The notes under the pieces were generated by a model. It had not been told where the DNA came from, did no database searches, and worked only from the letters and a program-made list of their open reading frames with translations. The position numbers and the translations under genes were made by a program. From the NCBI GenBank assembly GCA_016793585.1, contig JAEUJR010000335.1, positions 1 through 11,930 on the forward strand: a DNA stretch of 11,930 nucleotides. The letters are read 5' to 3'. This document shows, piece after piece, positions 5,603 to 11,930 of the stretch. Numbering within the stretch: position 1 is the first letter of the stretch; every line of letters begins with the position of its first letter. The stretch comes from Archangium sp. GTDB taxonomy: Bacteria; Myxococcota; Myxococcia; Myxococcales; Myxococcaceae.

Positions 5603-7834
5603 ATGAGCGCCGCCATGCCGGATGGAACGCATCATTCCTTTTGCCGAATCTGTGAGGCCCTCTGCGGCCTGAAGGTCACCGTCGAGAACAATCGGGTCGT
5701 GCAGGTACATCCCGACGAAGAGCACGTCGCGACCCGCGGCTTCTCGTGCCCCAAGGGCCTGAAGCAGGCGCAGATGTACGATTCGCCCGATCGCGTGAAG
5801 TGGCCGATGAAGCGCATCGGCTCCCGCTGGGAGCGCGTCACCTGGCAGCAGGCGCTCGAAGAGATCGGCAACAAGGTGAAGCAGCTGCGGGGCGATCACG
5901 GGGCTGATGCGCTCGCGCTCTACGTCGGCACGGCGGCGGGCTTTGGCGTGCTGCACCCCGTCTTCGCGCAGGGCTTCATGACCGGCCTCGGCTCGAAATC
6001 GATGTACGCGTCGGCCACGCAAGACTGCTCGAACAAGTTCGCCGTCTCGAACGCGGTCTACGGGTTCCCCTTCACACAGCCGTTCCCCGATCTCGATCAC
6101 ACGCAGTGCCTGATCATCGTCGGCGCGAACCCCGTCATCTCGAAGTGGAGCTTCCTGCAGGTGCCCAACCCGGGCCGCACGCTGCAAGAGATGAAGGAGC
6201 GCGGCGCACGCATCATCGTGATCGACCCGCGCCGCACCGAGACCGCGAAGGTCGCCGGCGAGCACCACTTCATTCGCCCGAACACCGACCCGTTCTTCTA
6301 CCTCGCGTTCCTCTCGGAGCTCGAGCGGCAGGGCGGCATCGATCGGTCGCGCGCAGAGGCGCAGGCCGAGGGCATCGACGAGGTGCTCGCGCTCGCCCGC
6401 CCGTGGACTCCGGAGCGCAGCGAAGAAGTGACGACGATTCCTGCCGCGACGCTGCGTGAGCTCGTGCGCGTCTTCCGCACCTCGAAGGGCGCGTCGCTGT
6501 ACTGCTCCACCGGCGTGAACATGGGCACCAACGGGTCCATCGGGTTCTGGCTGCAGGAGTGCATCAACCTGCTCTCTGGCAACCTCGACAAACGCGGTGG
6601 CACGCTCGTCGGCCGTGGCGTCATCGACTTCCCCGCGTTCGGGAAGAAGAACGGCGTGCTCACCCGCACCGATCGCTCGCGCATCGGCGACTTTGGCTCG
6701 GTGAACGACGCGTTCCCCGGCGGCGTGCTGGCCGACGAGATTCTCACGCCCGGCCCCAAGCAGGTGCGCGGGCTCTTCGTCACGGGAGGGAACCCGCTCA
6801 TCACCATGGCGAACTCGGGACGGCTCAAGAAGGCGTTCGAGTCGCTCGAGCTGCTGGTGACGCTCGATCTCTTCCGCAACGAGACCGGCTCGGTGGCGCA
6901 CTACGTGTTACCCGCGACGACACCGCTCGAGCGCCCCGATCTGCCGTTCATCTTCCCGCTCATGCTCGGCCTGCAGAAGAAGCCGTACCTTCAGGCCACC
7001 CGCGCGATCGTCGAACCCGAGCACGAGCAGCGTGACGAAGCCTCGATCTACCTCGAGCTCTGCAAGGCCAGCGGCATCAACCTCTTCGGCTCTGCGGTCG
7101 CCCAGAAGATGCTCGAAGGCATGATGGCCGTGCACTCGAAGCTGCACCGCAAGGGCAAGCTGCCCGAGCTGCCGCAAGAGGCGATGCTGTCGATGTTGCT
7201 GCGCGTGACTGGCCAGCCCGGCTTCGACTCGCTGGTGGAGGATCACCCGCACGGGAAGCTGCGCGAGGCGAACACGCCCGAAGACTTCGCGTCGACGCGC
7301 GTGCTCACCCCGACGAAGAAGGTGCAGCTGGCGCCCACGCTCTTGATGGAGGCCGCGAAGAAGCTCGAGCGCGACTTCGAGGCCGAGAAGACCCGCGCCG
7401 GCATGCTCAAGCTCATCACCAAACGCGCCGTGCAGACCCACAACTCGTGGACGCACAACATCGAGGCGTTCACGCACGAGAAGACAAACCACCTCTACAT
7501 GCACCCGACCGATGCCCAGCGCTGCGGGCTGACCGATGGCGCGTTCGCCGACGTCACCAGCGCGACCGCGACCGTGCGGGTGCCGGTGAAGCTGCTCGCC
7601 GATCTCATGCCGGGCACGGTGGCGTTGCCTCACGGTTGGGGCCATCAGCACGCAACTGGGCTGTCGATCGCGAACAAGACGCGCGGCGTGAACGTGAACA
7701 TCCTCGCGGCCGATGGGCCCGACCAACTCGAGCGCGTCTCGGGCATGGCGAACCTCACCGGCTTCGTCGTCGACGTGAAGCCTGCGGCCGGTCCGCAAGA
7801 TCCCACCAGCTGGAGCGGTCTCCCTCCCGCCTGA
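5603..7834 (+). CDS. Molybdopterin-dependent oxidoreductase with an N-terminal [4Fe-4S] site
   Basis: The 743-residue protein belongs to the DMSO reductase/formate dehydrogenase superfamily. Its N-terminus has CRICEALCG and, later, GFSCPKG, giving cluster ligands Cys14, Cys17, Cys21 and Cys49. Family signatures follow: IIVGANPVISKWS (171-183), IIVIDPRRTETAKVA (204-218), LLSGNLDKRGGTLVG (323-337), VTGGNPLITMANSG (393-406) and a C-terminal molybdopterin dinucleotide-binding domain (about 610-728). No Tat or Sec signal is present, so it should act in the cytoplasm. The substrate cannot be read from sequence. The C-x-x-C-E-A-x-C-G motif marks a poorly characterised branch, and the usual Cys/Sec ligand position around 141-148 (QDCSNKFAV) is not clear. 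The ATG at 5603 is chosen; an ATG at 5615 is a minor alternative. Only 12 bases separate it from the RCC1 gene, but a functional link to that gene is not evident. Confidence 0.92.
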   Translation: MSAAMPDGTHHSFCRICEALCGLKVTVENNRVVQVHPDEEHVATRGFSCPKGLKQAQMYDSPDRVKWPMKRIGSRWERVTWQQALEEIGNKVKQLRGDHGADALALYVGTAAGFGVLHPVFAQGFMTGLGSKSMYASATQDCSNKFAVSNAVYGFPFTQPFPDLDHTQCLIIVGANPVISKWSFLQVPNPGRTLQEMKERGARIIVIDPRRTETAKVAGEHHFIRPNTDPFFYLAFLSELERQGGIDRSRAEAQAEGIDEVLALARPWTPERSEEVTTIPAATLRELVRVFRTSKGASLYCSTGVNMGTNGSIGFWLQECINLLSGNLDKRGGTLVGRGVIDFPAFGKKNGVLTRTDRSRIGDFGSVNDAFPGGVLADEILTPGPKQVRGLFVTGGNPLITMANSGRLKKAFESLELLVTLDLFRNETGSVAHYVLPATTPLERPDLPFIFPLMLGLQKKPYLQATRAIVEPEHEQRDEASIYLELCKASGINLFGSAVAQKMLEGMMAVHSKLHRKGKLPELPQEAMLSMLLRVTGQPGFDSLVEDHPHGKLREANTPEDFASTRVLTPTKKVQLAPTLLMEAAKKLERDFEAEKTRAGMLKLITKRAVQTHNSWTHNIEAFTHEKTNHLYMHPTDAQRCGLTDGAFADVTSATATVRVPVKLLADLMPGTVALPHGWGHQHATGLSIANKTRGVNVNILAADGPDQLERVSGMANLTGFVVDVKPAAGPQDPTSWSGLPPA

Positions 7835-8757
7835 TGCAGTTCTCGCTCTTTCCACCTCCGCCGCTCGACACAAAGGCGGACGCAGCGCTGGCGCAGAAGC
7901 GGCCGGCGCACGTCTTCATCGGCACCTCGAGCTGGACGTTCCCGGGGTGGAAAGGAATCGTGTACCCCGGCGAGCCGACGATGGACGAGCTCGTCGCGCA
8001 CGGCCTCGAGACCTATTCGCGCCACCCGCTCTTCAACACCGTGGGCATCGATCGCAGCTACTACGCGCCGCTCTCGAGTCAGGAGCTCGCCGGCTACGGG
8101 AAGCAGCTCCCGCCTGGCTTCCGCTGCCTGATGAAGGTCTGGAGCCGCGTCTGCTCGTACGTCGACCCACGCACGCGCGCGCCGAACCCCGACTTCCTGA
8201 ACCCGAAGCTGTTTCGCGACGAGGTGCTCACGCCCGCGCTCGCGAGCTTCAAGGAGCACCTGGGGCCGCTGCTGTTCCAGATGTTGCCGCTCTCGCGTTC
8301 CGAGCTGCTCGCGCCTCAGATCTTCAACCAGAAGCTCGAGCAGTTCTTCGCCGCCCTGCCGCGTGGGCCCGCCTACGCCGTCGAGCTGCGCAACCCGGAG
8401 TGGATGACGCCCGGCTACTTCCAGACGCTCCAGCGACACAACGTCGCCCACGTCTTCAACCACTGGGAGCGCATGTCGACGCTCGGCGAGCAGCTCGCGC
8501 GCGAGCAGTCGTTCACCGCGTCGTTCGCCGTCTGCCGGCTGCTGTTGCCTCAGGGCGTCGGTTACGAAGAGGCGAGAGAGGCGTTCGCGCCGTTCGATCG
8601 CATTCAGGCGCAGGACGAGGCCATGCGCGCCGATGTGCTGCGTCTCGTGCAGGCGACGAAGCAGGCGCGACGGCAGCTGTGGATCATCGTGAACAACAAG
8701 GCCGAGGGCTCGAGCCCGCTCACCGTGCGCGGCCTGCTGCAGCGAATGGCGGGTTAG
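7834..8757 (+). CDS. DUF72 (YecE-like) TIM-barrel family protein
   Basis: The ATG at 7834 shares one base with the upstream stop (TGATG), so translation is probably coupled to the molybdopterin enzyme. The 307-residue product shows DUF72 signatures in order: GTSSWTFPGWKGIVYP (30-45), FNTVGIDRSYYAPL (67-80), FRCLMKVWS (97-105), FQMLPLSRSE (148-157), YAVELRNPEW (181-190) and IIVNNKAEGSSPLTVRGL (284-301). The family is a TIM-barrel-like fold with no firmly assigned reaction. This copy is somewhat longer than typical members, mainly through an N-terminal Pro-rich extension (1-25) and an insert around 109-130. It is soluble, with no signal peptide. The tight coupling suggests that it serves the molybdenum enzyme or its pathway, but that is inference. 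It ends in a 4-bp convergent overlap with the kinase gene. Confidence 0.9.
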   Translation: MQFSLFPPPPLDTKADAALAQKRPAHVFIGTSSWTFPGWKGIVYPGEPTMDELVAHGLETYSRHPLFNTVGIDRSYYAPLSSQELAGYGKQLPPGFRCLMKVWSRVCSYVDPRTRAPNPDFLNPKLFRDEVLTPALASFKEHLGPLLFQMLPLSRSELLAPQIFNQKLEQFFAALPRGPAYAVELRNPEWMTPGYFQTLQRHNVAHVFNHWERMSTLGEQLAREQSFTASFAVCRLLLPQGVGYEEAREAFAPFDRIQAQDEAMRADVLRLVQATKQARRQLWIIVNNKAEGSSPLTVRGLLQRMAG

Positions 8758-10550
8758 CCGTCGGTCTTCTTGCGGCGAAACAGGTTCCACCGGCCCGAAG
8801 GCGTCTCTTCGAGTTCTTCCTGCACGGGCTGCGACAAGCCACGCGTCACGTCGTTCAGCGCTTCGACCATCGCCTTCGCCGAGCTCATGCGCTTGCCGAC
8901 GTCGCGCGCGAGGCAGACGGCGAGCACCTGCTGCAGCTTCTTCGGAATCGGCTCGCCCAGAAACGTGAACTCACCCACGGGCTGCGCTTCACCCGACAGC
9001 CGTGACATCACGACCTCGCTCATCGCGCCCCCTTCGAAGGGGAAGCGTCGCGCGAGCAACGTGTAGAGCACCGTGGCCAGCGCGTAGAGATCGGCGCGCT
9101 CGTCGACGTCGCGACCGAGCACCTGCTCCGGCGCCATCCACAACGGCGTACCGACGACCTGCCCGACCTGCGTCAGCCGTGAGACCTCGGTCTGGCTCTG
9201 GCGAACACGGGCGACGCCGAAGTCGAGCACCTTGAGCTGCTCCTTCGGGCCTTCGACGACGAAGAGGTTGTCGGGCTTGATGTCGCGGTGAATCACGCCG
9301 ATGCGGTGCGCCGCGACCAGCGCTTCGGCCGCTTGCGTGATGAGCCGCACCGCGCGGCGCAGCTCCATGGGCCGCTCTCGCGCGAGCACCTTCAGGCTCT
9401 TGCCCTCGAGCGCCTCCATCACGAACGCGACCCGCCCGGGCTCGTTGATGAGATCGAACACCTTCACGATGCTCGGGTGATCGAGCTGGCTGATGGCCTG
9501 CGCCTCCTGCACGAAGCGCTGCACCTGATCGGGTCGGTTCGTCAGCTCGGGGTGCAGAATCTTGATCGCCGCCTGCCGGTTGAGCGTCATGTGCCGGGCC
9601 TGCACCACCCGCCCCATGCCGCCTTCGCCGAGCACCTTCTCGATGATCCACGAGCCGATCAGGTTGACGGTGCCCTGGGGCTTGATGCCCGGCTGCGTGC
9701 CCTCGGGAATCAGCGTGCCTGCGACGATGGGCGATTGGCCTTCGACGTGGGTGACCCGCAGCTCGAGATCGACCAGCGCCTGGCGGAACGCGACCATCGA
9801 CTCGAACCGATCAGAAGGGTCTTTCGCGAGCGCGCGATCGAAGACGTCGTCCCAGAGCGAGAGGTGCGGCGGCATGCGCGGCACCGGCGAGACGATGTGC
9901 ATCTGCCGGGTGATGCCCGAGTTCTCTCCCGAGAACGGCGGCGCGCCCGTCAGCAGCTCGTAGAGCATCACGCCCAGGCCGTAGATGTCGGAGGCAGGCG
10001 TCGCGCGTTTGCCGGCCACCCGCTCGGGCGCGAGGTATTGCGGCTGAACCAGCACCCGCGACGGAGGCACCGGCAACGAGCGCACGTCGCGAAACAGCAT
10101 CAGCGCGGTGTCGAGCAGCCGCACCGTCGGCGTGTCGGAGTCTCCTTCGAGAAAGACGTGCTGCGGCGACAGACAGCCGTGCACCAGCTCGTGATCGTGC
10201 AGAAACTGAATCGCCTCGGCGAGCGAGACACCCCACGAGATCGCCAGATCGCTCGAGAGCGGGCCGCGCTCGGCGAGGAAGCTCGCCGCCGTCTTCCCCG
10301 TGACAGGCTCGCTCACCACGACGAAGCGCCCATCGCTCGCGCAGTGCACGTGATCGACGCTGACGAGCCCGGGGTGCTTGAGCTGCTTCGAGCGCCGCGT
10401 CACGTCCATGAAGCGCGCGTACAGCTCGATGTCGTTGCCCAGCTCGGGCCGGCTCACCTGCACCAGCACCCGGCCGCTCGAAGAGCGCGCGAGGAACACC
10501 TCCACCGCCGAGCCATCGGCGAGCTTCTCTTCGACGTCGAGGCCGTTCAT
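8754..10550 (-). CDS. Tandem pseudokinase-Ser/Thr protein kinase
   Basis: The ATG at 10550 is chosen over an adjacent TTG (10553); the product has 598 residues. Residues 1-265 form a kinase-like domain that has lost its catalytic residues: no glycine loop, Gln31 where the VAIK Lys should be, HGCLSPQH (124-131) for HRDIKPDN, and DTA (147-149) for DFG. Structural marks remain (YLAPE 172-176, SDIYGLGVMLYELLTG 187-202). A 35-residue linker leads to a kinase domain with all motifs (about 300-570): GEGGMG (308-313), Lys330, Glu349, HRDIKPDN (421-428), DFG (443-445) and WMAPE (471-475). The end is acidic and then basic (EELEETP, FRRKKTDG). No membrane segment is present, so it is cytoplasmic. The pseudokinase probably regulates the kinase or binds its targets. 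Substrates are unknown. An intrinsic terminator separates it from dnaK, so it needs its own promoter. Confidence 0.93.
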   Translation of the reverse strand: MNGLDVEEKLADGSAVEVFLARSSSGRVLVQVSRPELGNDIELYARFMDVTRRSKQLKHPGLVSVDHVHCASDGRFVVVSEPVTGKTAASFLAERGPLSSDLAISWGVSLAEAIQFLHDHELVHGCLSPQHVFLEGDSDTPTVRLLDTALMLFRDVRSLPVPPSRVLVQPQYLAPERVAGKRATPASDIYGLGVMLYELLTGAPPFSGENSGITRQMHIVSPVPRMPPHLSLWDDVFDRALAKDPSDRFESMVAFRQALVDLELRVTHVEGQSPIVAGTLIPEGTQPGIKPQGTVNLIGSWIIEKVLGEGGMGRVVQARHMTLNRQAAIKILHPELTNRPDQVQRFVQEAQAISQLDHPSIVKVFDLINEPGRVAFVMEALEGKSLKVLARERPMELRRAVRLITQAAEALVAAHRIGVIHRDIKPDNLFVVEGPKEQLKVLDFGVARVRQSQTEVSRLTQVGQVVGTPLWMAPEQVLGRDVDERADLYALATVLYTLLARRFPFEGGAMSEVVMSRLSGEAQPVGEFTFLGEPIPKKLQQVLAVCLARDVGKRMSSAKAMVEALNDVTRGLSQPVQEELEETPSGRWNLFRRKKTDG

Positions 10551-10739
10551 CAAGCCGCCGACTGTAGAGAGCGCACGCCAGTGCGAGACAAGTCACTGTC
10601 GTGGGGGCGTGGCGGTTCGTGGATCACAGGCGGCACGCAGTCACGCACGGTTCTGCGCGCGCACGTACGCCCATGTCGGAGACGCGCGCCCTCCACGTGA
10701 GGAGCGGCTCCCTCAGGTCATTTCTGCCCGCTCGGCCGG
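10551..10739 (-). promoter_or_regulatory. Leader region of the kinase gene
   Basis: The 189 bases between the dnaK terminator and the kinase ATG must hold the kinase promoter if termination is efficient. I see no convincing -35/-10 pair far enough upstream, and no strong ribosome binding site (only a CGGCGG-like run). No small gene with natural composition is evident on either strand. Confidence 0.3.
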
Positions 10740-10779
10740 AAACGAAACATCCCGCGGAGCCCAGTGGCCACGCGGGATG
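10740..10779 (-). terminator. Intrinsic terminator of dnaK
   Basis: On the minus strand, CATCCCGCG and CGCGGGATG form a perfect 9-bp G+C-rich stem (10748-10756 with 10771-10779) around a 14-base loop. It is followed by TTTCGTTT (10747-10740). It begins 27 bases after the dnaK stop. The plus-strand side has no T-run, so it acts in the dnaK direction. Confidence 0.8.
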
Positions 10780-10806
10780 CTTCACACCTCGACGGTGCGG
10801 TTCGCG

Positions 10807-11930
10807 TCAGTTCGAACGGAACTCGGCATCGACGACATCGTCCTTCTTGCCGCCTGCGCCCGCCGCCGGCCCGGCCCCTGCGCCAGCGTCAGCACCCGGT
10901 GCTCCAGGAGCGCCCGGAGCGCCGCCCGTGGCCTTGTACATCTCCTCGGCGGCCTTGTAGCTGACCTCCTGGGCGGCCTTGAGCGTCTCTTCGAGCTTCG
11001 CCTTGTCGTCGCTGTTGCGAACCTCGTGCAGCGACTTCGCGGCGGCCTCGAGCTTCGTCACCGTCTCGGCGCCGAGCTTCTCCTTGTTCTCCTTCACCAG
11101 CTTCTCGAGGCTGTAGGCCATGTTCTCGGCCTGGTTCTTGAGGTCGACCAGTTCGCGGCGCGCCTTGTCGGCCGACTCGTTCGCGTGCGCGTCCTGCACC
11201 ATCTTCTCGACCTCTTCCTTCGAGAGGCCCGAGTTGTTGGTGATGGTGACGTTGGCTTCCTTGCCGGTCGCCTTGTCCTTGGCGGTGACCTTCAGAATGC
11301 CGTTGGCGTCGATGTCGAACGAGACCTCGATCTGCGGCACGCCACGCGGCGCGGGCGGCAGACCCGACAGGTGGAAGCGGCCGAGGCTGCGGTTGCCGCT
11401 CGCCATCTCACGCTCGCCCTGCAGCACGTGGATCTCGACCTGCGTCTGGCCATCGGCGGCCGTCGAGAACGTCTCGGACTTGCGGCTGGGGATCGTGGTG
11501 TTGCGCTCGATGAGCTTGGTGAACACGCCACCGAGCGTCTCGACGCCGAGCGAGAGCGGCGTCACGTCGAGCAGCAGAATGTCCTTCACGTCGCCCGAGA
11601 GCACCGCGCCCTGCACCGCCGCGCCGACTGCGACGACCTCGTCGGGGTTCACCGAGCGGTTGGGCTCCTTCTCGAACAGCTTCTTCACTGCTTCCTGAAC
11701 GGCGGGAATGCGCGTGGAGCCACCGACCAGCACGACCTCGTCGATCTGCGAGACGGTGAGGCCCGAGTCCTTGATGCACTGACGGCACGGCGCGAGGCTG
11801 CGCTCGACGAAGTCGGCGATCATCTGCTCGAACTTCGCGCGCGAGAGCTTGATGTCGAGGTGCTTGGGGCCCGTCGCGTCGGCGGTGAGGAACGGCAGGT
11901 TGATCTGCGTCTCGTTCGCGCTCGACAGCT
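10807..11930 (-). CDS. dnaK: Chaperone DnaK (Hsp70), C-terminal part; 5' end beyond the window
   Basis: The frame is open to the right edge; the first complete codons read [14 protein letters not shown] and continue through [20 protein letters not shown], closely matching E. coli DnaK from roughly residue 265 on. About 373 residues are visible. They cover the end of the nucleotide-binding domain ([32 protein letters not shown]), the interdomain linker [13 protein letters not shown], the substrate-binding beta domain ([40 protein letters not shown]), the helical lid, and a Gly/Ala/Pro-rich tail with GAP triplets before [11 protein letters not shown]. It refolds proteins with DnaJ and GrpE, neither of which is in view. 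It is unclear whether this is the main housekeeping copy, since myxobacteria often carry several Hsp70 genes. It ends at a strong terminator. Confidence 0.96.
   Translation of the reverse strand, partial: LSSANETQINLPFLTADATGPKHLDIKLSRAKFEQMIADFVERSLAPCRQCIKDSGLTVSQIDEVVLVGGSTRIPAVQEAVKKLFEKEPNRSVNPDEVVAVGAAVQGAVLSGDVKDILLLDVTPLSLGVETLGGVFTKLIERNTTIPSRKSETFSTAADGQTQVEIHVLQGEREMASGNRSLGRFHLSGLPPAPRGVPQIEVSFDIDANGILKVTAKDKATGKEANVTITNNSGLSKEEVEKMVQDAHANESADKARRELVDLKNQAENMAYSLEKLVKENKEKLGAETVTKLEAAAKSLHEVRNSDDKAKLEETLKAAQEVSYKAAEEMYKATGGAPGAPGAPGADAGAGAGPAAGAGGKKDDVVDAEFRSN

Noticed and set aside
5297..6901. Long minus-strand open frame (534 codons) opposite the RCC1 and molybdopterin genes
   Set aside because: It has an Arg/His/Asp/Glu-rich composition with no domain, and lies antisense to two well-supported genes. 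Such shadows are common in G+C-rich coding DNA.
6908..8790. Minus-strand open frames (321 and 381 codons) opposite the molybdopterin and DUF72 genes
   Set aside because: Both are low-quality antisense translations over genes with clear family signatures.
10561..10591. Possible kinase promoter TTGTCT with TACAGT on the minus strand
   Set aside because: The spacing is 19 (or 17 with a poorer -10), and the transcript would start only a few bases before the ATG, leaving almost no leader.
9288..10700. Plus-strand open frame (470 codons) opposite the kinase gene
   Set aside because: The translation is dominated by Arg, His, Asp and Leu, without any motif, and the kinase on the other strand is certain.
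10862..10935. Short G+C-rich repeats near the dnaK 3' end
   Set aside because: They encode the Gly/Ala/Pro-rich tail common in DnaK C-termini; this is not a separate repeat element.

Overview
The window is about two-thirds G+C, tightly packed, and codon third positions are strongly G/C. The gene content (an ECF-type sigma factor with a FecR-like partner, an RCC1-repeat lipoprotein, a soluble Ser/Thr kinase with two kinase-like domains, DnaK) suggests a member of the Myxococcota. This is inference from content and composition; there is no rRNA or other phylogenetic marker apart from a partial dnaK.

Left edge (1-424): the tail of an unrecognised plus-strand gene faces a 50-residue Cys-rich lipoprotein gene on the minus strand. 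Both stop codons sit inside one perfect palindrome that probably forms a two-way terminator. A 108-bp divergent gap follows.

Plus-strand block (425-8757): eight genes run head to tail with small gaps or overlaps. First come a multi-pass membrane protein resembling the C-terminal part of DUF2339 and a GTGA-coupled exported protein of unknown function. An 87-bp gap precedes a likely envelope-signalling set: ECF sigma factor, FecR/TPR inner-membrane regulator, exported protein with a predicted outer-membrane barrel, and a lipoprotein built as a seven-bladed RCC1 propeller with one Cys pair per blade. Then come a cytoplasmic molybdopterin/[4Fe-4S] oxidoreductase and a DUF72 (YecE-like) protein coupled to it by a TGATG junction.

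Minus-strand block (8754-11930): the DUF72 gene converges on, and overlaps by 4 bp, a 598-residue protein with an N-terminal pseudokinase and a C-terminal kinase carrying all the catalytic motifs. Upstream of it, a clear intrinsic terminator ends dnaK, which enters from the right edge with its N-terminal part cut off.

The most notable parts are the sigma/FecR/barrel/propeller set, which looks like a surface-to-transcription relay without a TonB-dependent transducer in view, and the pseudokinase-kinase tandem. No tRNA, rRNA, CRISPR array, insertion sequence or prophage gene is visible.
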